Below are positions 8,785-17,083 of a stretch of 41,286 nt of DNA, piece by piece; position 1 is the first letter of the stretch; each line of letters opens with the position of its first letter. Source of the stretch: an uncultured Rubritalea sp. (GTDB taxonomy: Bacteria; Verrucomicrobiota; Verrucomicrobiia; Verrucomicrobiales; Akkermansiaceae); NCBI GenBank assembly GCA_937132085.1, contig CAKZNV010000046.1, positions 1 through 41,286 of the forward strand. The letters run 5' to 3'. A program made the translations under genes and the position numbers. Under the pieces are notes generated by a model. The model saw nothing but the letters and a program-made list of their open reading frames with translations. It did not search any database and had not been told where the DNA came from.

Positions 8785-9474
8785 CTATTCTGAGATTCCA
8801 ACAGATGAATCAAGCTTAGGTTTGCCGAATACTAGCGTTCCTTTTGAGTCTGTTGAGCCTTTCTCGATTTCAGCAGTAGTGAGGTGTTCGTAGTTAGGAG
8901 GATCAGTCTTCATTAGGTTCAGACCTAGTGCTACCGAGCCCATACCCACAAACAAGCAGAACGCTATTAGAGTTTGCATGTAAGGTAACTTTCTTTGCTT
9001 AACCTTAATACAGGAAAAGATAATAGGTGCTGCTAGTATCGCAGCTACGATGAGAACTAAGCTGACATAAGATACTTCATAGATATTACTACCATTGCCG
9101 ATCCATAGGCAAAGTAGTAACCCACAGCTACCGAGTAAAAGTATGAAGTTTGCAGAAACTGCGGCGATGGCCCTCTTTATGTAAACTTTTTTCAAGGTGT
9201 CTTGCTCAGAATTTGCATTAGCTTGATATCTAATTCGCGATTTAGCAGCATGCATCTTTCTTTTGTTAAGGGCATCACCTTTAGTGAAATTTTTGAATTC
9301 CTTCTGTTTAAGATCTTCGACACGTGTGATCAGATAGATAGCGATCATGAGGTCATAGTTACCAGCGCTTTTTTGTAAAGCTAGTTCATGACATCTAGAT
9401 TCTAGATTGTTCGTGGCGATTTCTTTATCTACTCTACTGTAGATGTTTTGTTCACTCTGGGTTTGAGTTGACAT
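8785..9474 (-). CDS. Multispanning membrane protein of unknown function
   Basis: The 229-residue product has a soluble, charged N-terminal half (about 1-100) with helical character, then three predicted transmembrane helices at about 103-125, 134-155 and 166-187, then a polar tail of some 40 residues. No conserved enzymatic motif is visible. It is upstream of, and in the same direction as, the HExxH membrane protein, so the two may be co-transcribed. A 16-bp tandem repeat directly abuts its start codon, and no Shine-Dalgarno sequence is seen there. It diverges from the gene at 9779. Confidence 0.75.
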   Translation of the reverse strand: MSTQTQSEQNIYSRVDKEIATNNLESRCHELALQKSAGNYDLMIAIYLITRVEDLKQKEFKNFTKGDALNKRKMHAAKSRIRYQANANSEQDTLKKVYIKRAIAAVSANFILLLGSCGLLLCLWIGNGSNIYEVSYVSLVLIVAAILAAPIIFSCIKVKQRKLPYMQTLIAFCLFVGMGSVALGLNLMKTDPPNYEHLTTAEIEKGSTDSKGTLVFGKPKLDSSVGISE

Positions 9475-9510
9475 GGGGTTTAATTCGATTGGGGTTTAAT
9501 TCGATTGGGG
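9475..9510 (+). repeat. 16-bp tandem direct repeat at the start of the 229-residue membrane protein gene
   Basis: The unit GGGGTTTAATTCGATT occurs twice in immediate tandem (9475-9490 and 9491-9506) followed by a further GGGG (9507-9510). It touches the start codon of the minus-strand gene, so its transcript would carry the repeat just ahead of the ATG. A related string, ATTGGGGATGA, recurs at about 9503-9513 and again near 9672-9682. It may be a duplication slip or a regulatory repeat. Confidence 0.85.
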
Positions 9511-9778
9511 ATGATTATTCTAACTTTGTAGGTTAAAATATCATTTCAACATTCCATTTGAATTTTTATAAATCTCGGGAGGAGCTTTATCTAGTCTACC
9601 TCTTGTGGGGGATAGTAGGGCTATATCACGTAGATATATTTATAGAGTTGTTTTAAATTCATTGAAACTCAATTGGGGATGAAATTTAATACATATTAAG
9701 TATTTGTGTGATATTGTCAAACTTTTAGTAGACTTAATTTAATCTAACTAACTTATCAGCATATATTAACAATTAAAA
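9511..9778. promoter_or_regulatory. AT-rich divergent intergenic region with candidate promoter
   Basis: This AT-rich spacer separates two divergent membrane-protein genes. On the plus strand, TTGTCA (9714-9719) and TTTAAT (9738-9743) are separated by 18 bp and match five of six positions each of the -35 and -10 consensus, placing transcription start about 30 bases before the TTG start at 9779. No equally good promoter was found by eye for the minus-strand gene. No RNA gene or obvious hairpin terminator was recognised in the rest of the stretch. Confidence 0.4.
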
Positions 9779-10747
9779 TTGACTAAATTAGTAGGTGTTG
9801 CTAAGAAGGGAAAAGCACCCCAACACCCCTTGATAGATAATACACATAGTAATTTTATCGCGTCTGATAATAATTCCTCTGATTTACCGCAGTTCACTTC
9901 TATAGAATCACTGCCGGTAACAGATGAAACGCCTCAGCGTCTAAAAGAGTGTGTCTATGAAATACCTCAAGGTGCGAGTGGTCAGGATGTCTATACATGT
10001 AGAGCTGCACTATGGGGCCTGATGTTTATTATGTCTCTAGCTGGCATACTAGCAGTTTACCTTCATCACAAGAAACATTACTTAGACCCTATTGAGCTAA
10101 GTAAGATGAAAAGTGACTACTTGAAGTCAGAAGCTGAATCAGAAAACAATGGAGAGAAGAGACTAGAACAGGGACTTTACTCTACAAACATTGAAAATAT
10201 AGCGAGTCGTTGCGCTCGTATGGCAAGTGCTGAAAACAGTTTTGCGATCTTTGAAAACGGAACTTGCGTTTTAGTATTGGAGCCCATTCAAGATCCAGTG
10301 GTTTCAGCTAAGTCTACGCTGCAGATTCTAGCAGACCCTCATACGTCATTTCATGTTAAGGCTATGAATAATAACAATTACTTGGTTATTTTTAATAAGT
10401 ATATTTTCGTTTGGCTATTCGCAGAGGATATTGCAAAAGCTAAAATAGCGATCATGGACGATTCAAGGTTAGACTCTAATCGACCGACTGCGAATGCTAA
10501 GCTTAAGATGTCACCGTTTGAGCAGAGGCTGGGTAAGTTAGCAAGATTACTCATGGTTAAAGACAGCCAAGATTTGGAGCTTAAAGAGCTGATACGTAAG
10601 GAAAAGACAGATGGCCAAGCAGCTACTGGACCTAATAATGGAGCTCTTAAAAAATCAGCTGCTCCAGCGGCAGCATTCTCATTAGATTCTACTAGGAATA
10701 CAGACTCTGGTAGTTCAATGCTCATGCAGGCTAAACCAAATCAATAA
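9779..10747 (+). CDS. Single-pass membrane protein of unknown function
   Basis: The 322-residue reading frame begins at TTG (9779); the first usable ATG lies inside the hydrophobic segment and would disrupt it, so an upstream non-ATG start is needed. The N-terminal 75 residues are polar and predicted cytoplasmic, one transmembrane helix spans about 76-96, and about 225 residues follow. The C-terminal tail is low-complexity (AAAPAAAF, DSGSS). No catalytic motif is visible and I do not recognise the family. A candidate promoter is described just upstream. It is followed after 58 bases by the DUF900 lipoprotein gene in the same orientation, but the two are not necessarily related in function. 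Confidence 0.7.
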   Translation: MTKLVGVAKKGKAPQHPLIDNTHSNFIASDNNSSDLPQFTSIESLPVTDETPQRLKECVYEIPQGASGQDVYTCRAALWGLMFIMSLAGILAVYLHHKKHYLDPIELSKMKSDYLKSEAESENNGEKRLEQGLYSTNIENIASRCARMASAENSFAIFENGTCVLVLEPIQDPVVSAKSTLQILADPHTSFHVKAMNNNNYLVIFNKYIFVWLFAEDIAKAKIAIMDDSRLDSNRPTANAKLKMSPFEQRLGKLARLLMVKDSQDLELKELIRKEKTDGQAATGPNNGALKKSAAPAAAFSLDSTRNTDSGSSMLMQAKPNQ

Positions 10748-10805
10748 GACACGATTGTCTGGGATCTTTAGGAAAACACTAGAGGGATTAATAGCTTAAA
10801 CAAGT

Positions 10806-12080
10806 ATGCGAAAAAAACTGCGAAACCTAGCCTCCTCTGCGTTATTGATGTGTGTTCTGAGTAATTGCGCTGACTATGCTGAACCAGGAAAGACAGTCCT
10901 TGCTCCGACTCCTATAGCGGTTGTTTTTAACACTGATCAGAAAGCGCAACCTATACGCACTATGGACCTGGCTACTAATGTGCCTGTCTTCATTTGTAGT
11001 AGTCGAAATAAGCTAGAAAACTCTAACAGGGTTGATCCATTTGGTAATAAACGCAGCCAGCATCTAGTGCCCTATCTGGCTGAAGCAAGCGTGTCTTTCA
11101 AACACATCGAAGGCTTAGCTGCGATCAGATCTGAGTCATTGACTGCCATTACTAGAAAGAGGACAAAGGTAACTTTAGAAAGTCTCAAGATTTATAAGAG
11201 CCCAAATGTGACTCCGTTTTCTTCCGATAGGGCCAAGAAAAAAGCCTTTGAAACAAATGGCTGGCTCCAAGCAATTAGGAAGAAGCTAGATCAAGGAACG
11301 AGACGTGAAGTCACTGTTTTTGTTCATGGGTATAATACGCATTTGGTTTCTAACACGGAACTTCTAGCGGAGGTTTCTCATTTTCTTGGTAGAGATGGAG
11401 CTGTGATCAACTACGAATGGCCCTCAACGGGGAAGCTGCTGGGTTACGCTCAGGACAAGGGGAATGCTGAACATGGAACACGGATGTTCCGTAGTTTTAT
11501 CAGCAGGATTGCTATCACTACAGGCGCTAAGAAAGTGCGCATTATCGCTCATAGTGCGGGAAATCCTATCGTAGTGAATGCTCTCAAGGAACTTCGATTG
11601 AGTAACAAGAATCTAACAGCTAATCAGCTCCATGCTAAATATAGGATTTCGCAAGTGATCATGGCTGCCCCAGATATGGACTCTATGAGCTTTATGAATG
11701 CTGTGTTCGATCGCTTCTATGAGATGACTCCTAATGTCACCGTGTATGCGTCGCCAGAGGATAAGGCATTGTTGTTTTCTAGTAAATTGTTTGGCTTCTC
11801 TAGACTCGGTAATGCTATCGGTGGATTCACTGATTGGGAAAAAAATGCACTTAGAGTAGCTAAGAGCGTCCGTCTAATAGATGTGACTGTCTCGCAGAAA
11901 TACTATGGCAGCTGGCTTGGGCATGGCTATTTCCATCGTGATCCATGGGTGAGTTCAGATATATTACTGAGCGCCACTCGGCCAGATCCTAAGAGCCGCG
12001 GCTTAGTCAAAAATAAAGATAATGTGTTCTGGGAATTTCCAGAGAATTACCCACAAAGGCTTCAATCGATCAAACGTTAA
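10806..12080 (+). CDS. Lipoprotein alpha/beta hydrolase, DUF900 type
   Basis: The 424-residue product has a lipoprotein signal peptide with lipobox LSNC and lipidation at Cys21, so it should be anchored to the cell envelope. Its core resembles the DUF900 branch of alpha/beta hydrolases: strand plus oxyanion region VFVHGYNTH (about 170-178), nucleophile elbow AHSAGN with Ser250, a following aspartate in AAPDMDS (Asp290) and a late histidine in GHGYFH (His373). These give a plausible Ser-Asp-His triad. The elbow reads A-H-S-A-G instead of the classic GxSxG, common for this branch. The substrate is unknown; esterase or lipase activity is the usual guess. It ends 7 bases before the convergent phosphatase gene. 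Confidence 0.85.
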   Translation: MRKKLRNLASSALLMCVLSNCADYAEPGKTVLAPTPIAVVFNTDQKAQPIRTMDLATNVPVFICSSRNKLENSNRVDPFGNKRSQHLVPYLAEASVSFKHIEGLAAIRSESLTAITRKRTKVTLESLKIYKSPNVTPFSSDRAKKKAFETNGWLQAIRKKLDQGTRREVTVFVHGYNTHLVSNTELLAEVSHFLGRDGAVINYEWPSTGKLLGYAQDKGNAEHGTRMFRSFISRIAITTGAKKVRIIAHSAGNPIVVNALKELRLSNKNLTANQLHAKYRISQVIMAAPDMDSMSFMNAVFDRFYEMTPNVTVYASPEDKALLFSSKLFGFSRLGNAIGGFTDWEKNALRVAKSVRLIDVTVSQKYYGSWLGHGYFHRDPWVSSDILLSATRPDPKSRGLVKNKDNVFWEFPENYPQRLQSIKR

Positions 12081-12087
12081 GGTCGCT

Positions 12088-13563
12088 CTATCGCTTCTCT
12101 ATCGCGATGACTGTGATGTCATCGGTTTGCTGGTGACTAGATACGAATTTCGCTAAATCTTTGTGGATAGATTTGACGATGTTTTCAGCTCCATTTGGTG
12201 CTGCCTTTTTGAAGGTGTCGACCATTCGTTCACTGCCGTATTCGTCTAGATCAGGATTCAGAGCCTCGGTAACTCCATCTGTATACAGCAGAAGACAATC
12301 TCCAGCATGTAGTTCTATATCATGGATTTTGGTGACCCTTGCGAAGACGTCGCCATCATCTAGACCGATGGCTAAGCCAGGTGGCTTTACCCACTCAATA
12401 GAATTATTTTTCCTATAGAGAGGGGCAGGGTCATGGCCGGCACAGACCATCTGGATACTGCCATCTTTGTCGTTTAAGATGTAAACAGCTAAGCTGATAA
12501 ACATGTCTTCTCTGATATCAGCGTAGATTTGCTTATTCACTCTAGTGAGCGCTTTGAGCGGATCTTGTTCTCTGAGTATTTCACAGCGCAGAGCACTACG
12601 GCACATTGCCATCAGCAGTCCAGCCGCCACACCTTTACCTGTGACGTCTGCTATGACGACCGCAGTTCTACCATCGGCTAGAGGGATGTAGTCAAAGTAG
12701 TCACCACTGATGATCTTAGCTGGTTTGTTTGTTCCTAAAATACGGTAACCTGGGATGTCAGGATCTTTATCAGGCAAGAGTATGCTCTGGACTTCTCTCG
12801 CGATACGTAGCTCAGTTTCGAATTTACGTTTCTCGTTTGCCTCATGGTGAATTTTTGCATTACCGAGAGCAAACCCTGACTGCTCACTGGCTGATTGGAA
12901 AAGTTTAAACTCGTTACTAGTGAACAGTGGCTTAAAATGTGTGCGAGCGATGACGATGACACCGAGATCTTTTCCTCCGTAGCTCAGCGGCGCTATCATT
13001 GCTGAAATGTTATCTTTGTAGAGGACGAATGCGTCACGAAAGGCATCGTGGTTTTTTACATCAGGCACTAGCTGAGGCACACCACTAGAGAGCACGCTAC
13101 CTAGCATGCCTTCATCGGCTGGTATTTTACTCAGCCTAATAGCGCTTTTGATAGCTTGTTCATTTTGGCGAGCTTTCTCTACTACTTCTACCGGGAGGCC
13201 GATTAGTTGAGGGCAATTCTCACTCAGGTAACTAGGTATGAGATAATGCTTGTTCGCACTGAGTAAATAAATAGCTCCACCGAGAGCATCGACCACTTCT
13301 ACTAAGCCATCTACGATTTCACGATGCAGCTTTCCTTCAGAATGATCTTCTTCTAGGGCGATTCCTAGCATGTGAAGGAATTCAAACATCTTGTTCTCCT
13401 CACCTTCAATGAGTTCTTTTTCCGATTTGATTTCTTTGAGTGATTTATCAGTATTACGAAGAGTGGTATAGAGATAGATAATGACTAACAGGCTCGCAGC
13501 TAGACCGAGGGTCATAATGGGTTCGCTAAACAAGCTAGCTGATATGGTGGAGGTGCTCATCAA
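12088..13563 (-). CDS. GAF-domain PP2C-type (SpoIIE/RsbU-like) serine phosphatase
   Basis: The 491-residue protein starts with one transmembrane segment (about 16-34), then a short coiled region, a GAF sensor domain (about 70-235) and a PPM/SpoIIE phosphatase domain (about 255-491). Metal-binding aspartates are visible in SGDYFDY (Asp288), ADVTGKG (Asp306), LLYTDGVTEA and the C-terminal QQTDDITV (Asp481-Asp482). Such proteins dephosphorylate an anti-anti-sigma (STAS) protein in response to a signal sensed by the GAF domain. The STAS gene lies immediately upstream, 38 bases away in the same direction, which supports this pairing. The signal is unknown. A kinase/anti-sigma partner is not encoded in the window. 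Confidence 0.92.
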   Translation of the reverse strand: MMSTSTISASLFSEPIMTLGLAASLLVIIYLYTTLRNTDKSLKEIKSEKELIEGEENKMFEFLHMLGIALEEDHSEGKLHREIVDGLVEVVDALGGAIYLLSANKHYLIPSYLSENCPQLIGLPVEVVEKARQNEQAIKSAIRLSKIPADEGMLGSVLSSGVPQLVPDVKNHDAFRDAFVLYKDNISAMIAPLSYGGKDLGVIVIARTHFKPLFTSNEFKLFQSASEQSGFALGNAKIHHEANEKRKFETELRIAREVQSILLPDKDPDIPGYRILGTNKPAKIISGDYFDYIPLADGRTAVVIADVTGKGVAAGLLMAMCRSALRCEILREQDPLKALTRVNKQIYADIREDMFISLAVYILNDKDGSIQMVCAGHDPAPLYRKNNSIEWVKPPGLAIGLDDGDVFARVTKIHDIELHAGDCLLLYTDGVTEALNPDLDEYGSERMVDTFKKAAPNGAENIVKSIHKDLAKFVSSHQQTDDITVIAIEKR

Positions 13564-13601
13564 GCTATCTGGATACTATTGAGAAGAGTCAAACTGTCTA
13601 G

Positions 13602-14123
13602 TTAGCGTTTAAGCTGTCTATTTGCTAGTTCTGCTTCTAGGACATCTAGCACAGTTGAAAATTTCTCATCATTGCTATCATCTGCTTCACAGAGCTGCTT
13701 ATGGGCATCAAACACATGCTGTGTCTTATCTATGCTTGAAGACGTTTGGCATGGCTTCAAGCTAGAGCGGATGCTCTCTTCTTGAGCCTTCCAGATAGGT
13801 TCCTCTGGATCGATGTCTATTAGCATGCTGAGACCTAGGTCTTCAAGTGAGCGTCTGGTCTTATCAGAAGCGCTAGTGACCTGTAGTGAGGCATCATTTA
13901 GCTTAGCGAGTTTCATCGCTATTCCAGCCATGGTTCCCATAAATGTAGAGTCCATACCTGTGCATGTTTCTAAATCTACAACGATAGTGCTGATTCCATT
14001 GTTGATGGATTGTTCAGCCCATTGCTTCATCTGAGGACTATTCACAAATGAGCCTTTGCCTTCGCATCGGATCCATGTGAAACCTTCAAAATTTGCTACT
14101 AAGATGGGATTAGGTAAACTCAC
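13602..14123 (-). CDS. STAS-domain anti-sigma factor antagonist-like protein
   Basis: The 173-residue protein has a STAS domain over about residues 1-115. It has the characteristic strand VVDLETCTGMDSTFMG, in which Ser59 or Thr60 corresponds to the phosphorylated serine of SpoIIAA/RsbV, followed by a helix and the RRSLEDLGL segment. About 60 extra polar, partly acidic residues follow the STAS fold; their role is unknown. Together with the downstream PP2C phosphatase it makes two of the three parts of a partner-switching circuit. Phosphorylation would release an anti-sigma kinase encoded elsewhere. Its ATG is preceded by a 172-bp spacer holding an inverted repeat. Confidence 0.88.
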   Translation of the reverse strand: MSLPNPILVANFEGFTWIRCEGKGSFVNSPQMKQWAEQSINNGISTIVVDLETCTGMDSTFMGTMAGIAMKLAKLNDASLQVTSASDKTRRSLEDLGLSMLIDIDPEEPIWKAQEESIRSSLKPCQTSSSIDKTQHVFDAHKQLCEADDSNDEKFSTVLDVLEAELANRQLKR

Positions 14124-14204
14124 TGTTAGACGGACTGTTTTTAATTCAGAGTCCCGTTAACATTAATTGAACATTCAGTTTCGTCAACATGAAACGATGT
14201 CTTT

Positions 14205-14275
14205 CGCCATAAATAAACTGCATTTTGAGTCGTTATTATCATGTATAAATTAATACAGTAGTTTGATTTATGGCG
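14205..14275. promoter_or_regulatory. Imperfect inverted repeat between the GH20 and STAS genes
   Basis: CGCCATAAATAAACTGC at 14205-14221 pairs with GTAGTTTGATTTATGGCG at 14258-14275, with about two differences. The 36 bases between are AT-rich. The repeat is downstream of the minus-strand GH20 gene and upstream of the STAS gene. No U-run follows on either strand, so a classic intrinsic terminator is unlikely. A paired operator or a long mRNA stem are both possible. Confidence 0.5.
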
Positions 14276-14295
14276 TTGAGTTGATGGAATCGCTA

Positions 14296-16533
14296 TTATT
14301 TCTTCTTGATCAGGACAACGCCATTGGAGTCTGAGCTGAGGTCACCGTAGATCATTGCTTTGATTTTAAAGGAAGCTCCAGTCTGATAGCTGTCTATTTT
14401 AATAGTGTAAGTATTGTTCTTAGATTGCCCACCAGTGAAACCTTTGTGCTTGTCTTCAGCAACTTGCTTAACATCGTTTCTAACTACGGTGATACCATCT
14501 ATATCTAGTCTAGATTTACCGCTTTCATAGAGGAAGGTGACAGTGTATTCGGCATTGCTATCGATTTTACCTGTAGCGTCGAAGATGACTTCCATCGGCT
14601 TCTTGTCACCGACTTTACCTGATTTCCACTTGCCGATGACTTGACCGTATTTAGAATAGTCTTTCACCTTCTTACCGTAGTTGACCACGAGGCTGCCTTG
14701 CTTTTCAGTAGCGCTAAAGGTCGCTACTTTTATCGGGGTGCTACTTGGGACAATAAGCTCAGACTCTAGAGTTTTAGATTCGAAAGTAGGATTGCTTCCA
14801 TCTGTCGTGTATCTGATAGTTCCGCCTAAAATAGCTGGCTTGCCTGTGTAGCGATTACCTCCTTTTACTACATCCATGACTAGCTCGGGAGTAGGCTTAC
14901 GGTAGTTATAGCCTGCATGTTGGTATCGGATATACTGAGTAGCCATACGATTTTTAAAGTCACCGTAATTTTTGCGCTCCATTTTAGTCCAGCCCACTTC
15001 AGCAAGTGCTGCCATTCTAGGTAGAGTGAGGTAGTCGACATAAGCTTCTGATGCTGTAGTGCCTTTACCAGGCTTGTCAGCTAGCTGCTCCGCATTATGG
15101 AGAAAGCGGTCAGTCCAGAGACAACCATTAGGTCCGAGGATATTCTTAGCAGCTGGAGTGCCTCTGATTTCCTTAGGTGTGGGATCCCAGTTGTAGGCAG
15201 CTGAGAGTGTGACAGGGGCTAGCCAAGTTGCAGCTGGCGGCTCTCCTGGGAGTCTGCTCTCTGGTGTGTCGAAATAAGTGTGATGGATAAGTGATGACAT
15301 CACTGGGTTACCGTGTTTGGCGGCATCTATGCTGTGGTGAGCCTTATGCCAGGTCATGATTCCTGCTTTGTTAGAGACCCCACATTCGAGAATTTCTGCC
15401 CAGCCGAGAATCTTCTTATCATGCTTTTTGAGATAGTTTTCGAGTCGAGTAGTTGCCCAGCCTTGGAGTTGCTGAGGAGTTTTGAGACCTTCTGCCTTCA
15501 TCTTCGCTTGGCAATGCTCACATTTGTTCCATCGTTGATAGCGAGCCTCATCACCACCGATGTGGATGTATTTACATGGGAAAAGAGTCACGACTTCGTC
15601 CATCACGTCTTCTAAGAACTTCCATGTAGTTTCTCTACCTACACAGTAAATTTCAGGAGAAATGGAGTGACGTTCTGGGACTTTAAATTGTTTACCAGTG
15701 CAGCCTAGATAAGGGTATGCGGCAAGAGCTGATAGAGTGTGAGCTGGAACTTCGATCTCAGGCACTACGATGATATTTCTCGCAGCTGCATAGGCTACTA
15801 CTTCTTTGATTTCCTCTTGAGTGTAGAATCCACCATGACGCTTATCACCTTCACCTCTCCAGGCTCCGATCTCTGTAAGCTTAGGGTATTTTTTGATTTC
15901 AATACGCCAGCCACAGTCATCGATCAAGTGCCAGTGGAATACATTGAGCTTATGCTTGGCCATCATATCTATGTATTTCAGCACGTATTCTTTCGTCATG
16001 AAGTAGCGGGAAACATCTAGCATTATGCCTCTCCATTCATAGGTAGGTTCATCCGCTATTTTCACTGCTGGGATAGAGCGAGCAATTTGTTCTTTGCTCA
16101 TCAGCTTTTTTACAGTTTGCTGAGGATCAACAGGTAGAAGCTGAAGTAGAGTCTGGCTGCCGTAGAAGTATCCACCTAACTTAGATGCCGAGATGATAAC
16201 TCCTTTTTCGTTAGCTACTAATTCGTAGGCTTCAGCATGATCGATCGTTGATGATTTTGAGAAGTGAATCGAGTTCTCAGTAGCTGCTTCAGCTTGAGTG
16301 ACGATGATTTTATGTTGTAGATCAGCCTCTAGAGATGCAGCTAGCATCTCTGCGCTAGCTTTAGCTATAGGGTCTGCGTAGGTGATCTTAGTCTTATAAC
16401 TAAGGCTAAATGCTTCACCGTCCTGTAGTTCAACAGATTGAGGTAATGGAATAAGGCTAAGCTCAGTTGATTGTGCTAGGGCCGTCATTCCTATCATTAA
16501 GTATAGAAAGGTAAGTAGTTTCTTCATGAACAT
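14296..16533 (-). CDS. Secreted GH20 beta-N-acetylhexosaminidase
   Basis: The 745-residue enzyme would release terminal beta-linked GlcNAc or GalNAc from glycans. A signal peptide (about 1-20, ending TALAQS) directs it to the envelope. The N-terminal GH20b-like domain (about 25-155) is followed by the TIM barrel (about 155-525) with HWHLIDDCGWRIEIK and the catalytic pair Asp328-Glu329 in HIGGDEAR, which supports substrate-assisted catalysis. A chitobiase C-terminal domain (about 545-625, ending in a TDGSNPT-type strand) and a further 120-residue region with sandwich-like strands follow. MFMKK gives two closely spaced start options. It is read 24 bases after the SRPBCC gene. Such enzymes serve degradation of mucin, chitin or host glycans in this phylum. 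Confidence 0.94.
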   Translation of the reverse strand: MFMKKLLTFLYLMIGMTALAQSTELSLIPLPQSVELQDGEAFSLSYKTKITYADPIAKASAEMLAASLEADLQHKIIVTQAEAATENSIHFSKSSTIDHAEAYELVANEKGVIISASKLGGYFYGSQTLLQLLPVDPQQTVKKLMSKEQIARSIPAVKIADEPTYEWRGIMLDVSRYFMTKEYVLKYIDMMAKHKLNVFHWHLIDDCGWRIEIKKYPKLTEIGAWRGEGDKRHGGFYTQEEIKEVVAYAAARNIIVVPEIEVPAHTLSALAAYPYLGCTGKQFKVPERHSISPEIYCVGRETTWKFLEDVMDEVVTLFPCKYIHIGGDEARYQRWNKCEHCQAKMKAEGLKTPQQLQGWATTRLENYLKKHDKKILGWAEILECGVSNKAGIMTWHKAHHSIDAAKHGNPVMSSLIHHTYFDTPESRLPGEPPAATWLAPVTLSAAYNWDPTPKEIRGTPAAKNILGPNGCLWTDRFLHNAEQLADKPGKGTTASEAYVDYLTLPRMAALAEVGWTKMERKNYGDFKNRMATQYIRYQHAGYNYRKPTPELVMDVVKGGNRYTGKPAILGGTIRYTTDGSNPTFESKTLESELIVPSSTPIKVATFSATEKQGSLVVNYGKKVKDYSKYGQVIGKWKSGKVGDKKPMEVIFDATGKIDSNAEYTVTFLYESGKSRLDIDGITVVRNDVKQVAEDKHKGFTGGQSKNNTYTIKIDSYQTGASFKIKAMIYGDLSSDSNGVVLIKKK

Positions 16534-16557
16534 AATACTACAACAGAATTTTTTCTC

Positions 16558-17022
16558 TTACAGAGAAAATTTGTCATTCAACACAGTTTTTCGGTATTCG
16601 AAGATTTGCTCTAACTTTTTCCTCACAAATAGAGCATGAGCTACATTACCAAAGATGCCGAAAGGTAGAGCATAGTGAATAAGATCTTTCATTAAAACAC
16701 CGCCCTCTACTTCTTCAAAGGAATGGCGGTGATGCCATATTTTATATGGTCCGTGGCGTTGATCATCTATAAAATATTGTTTGCTCTTCATGTGCGTGAT
16801 TTCAGTCACCCAGCTGAGCCAGATTATAGGTATTACCTTGATCTTGTAACTGATGATCTGCCCCTCAGTCATTGTGTCATCACTGCAGGTGAGAATTTTG
16901 AAACCAATGCCCTTAGGGGTGAGCTCTTCTAGGTTCAGAGGATTAGAGAAGTATTGCCAGGCTTCATCTAGCGAGATTGGAAGCAGTTGCTCAGACTCTA
17001 GGGTGTGTAGTGCTTTTGGCAT
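16558..17022 (-). CDS. SRPBCC (START/Bet v1-like) family protein
   Basis: The 154-residue protein fits the SRPBCC fold of ligand-binding proteins: an N-terminal strand with QLLPISLDEAWQYFSNPLNLEELTP, a curved sheet with a VTEITHMKSKQYFIDDQRHGPYKIWHHRH segment, and a long C-terminal helix. Similar proteins with the HRHxF pattern are often annotated as cell-division-inhibitor-like or cyclase-like, without known ligand. Its ATG lies at the edge of a perfect 28-bp palindrome, so its expression may be controlled there. It lies 61 bases after the DoxX-like gene and 24 bases before the GH20 gene. The ligand cannot be named. Confidence 0.85.
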   Translation of the reverse strand: MPKALHTLESEQLLPISLDEAWQYFSNPLNLEELTPKGIGFKILTCSDDTMTEGQIISYKIKVIPIIWLSWVTEITHMKSKQYFIDDQRHGPYKIWHHRHSFEEVEGGVLMKDLIHYALPFGIFGNVAHALFVRKKLEQIFEYRKTVLNDKFSL

Positions 17023-17047
17023 ACTTTCAGTATATACTGAAAGTATG
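17020..17047. promoter_or_regulatory. Perfect 28-bp palindrome covering the SRPBCC start codon
   Basis: The half-site CATACTTTCAGTAT (17020-17033) is followed by its exact reverse complement (17034-17047), with no spacer. The minus-strand ATG of the SRPBCC gene is the outermost three bases (17020-17022). A dimeric repressor site is likely. On the minus strand a candidate promoter, TTGTGA and CATACT with 16 bp between, puts its -10 box inside the palindrome. As RNA, the same sequence would bury the AUG in a stem. Confidence 0.8.
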
Positions 17048-17083
17048 ATCTATGGAATGAGAATCACAATTTAGAGCTATTTT

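Noticed and set aside
9475-9510. CRISPR-like repeat
   Set aside because: Only two adjacent 16-bp units with no spacers.
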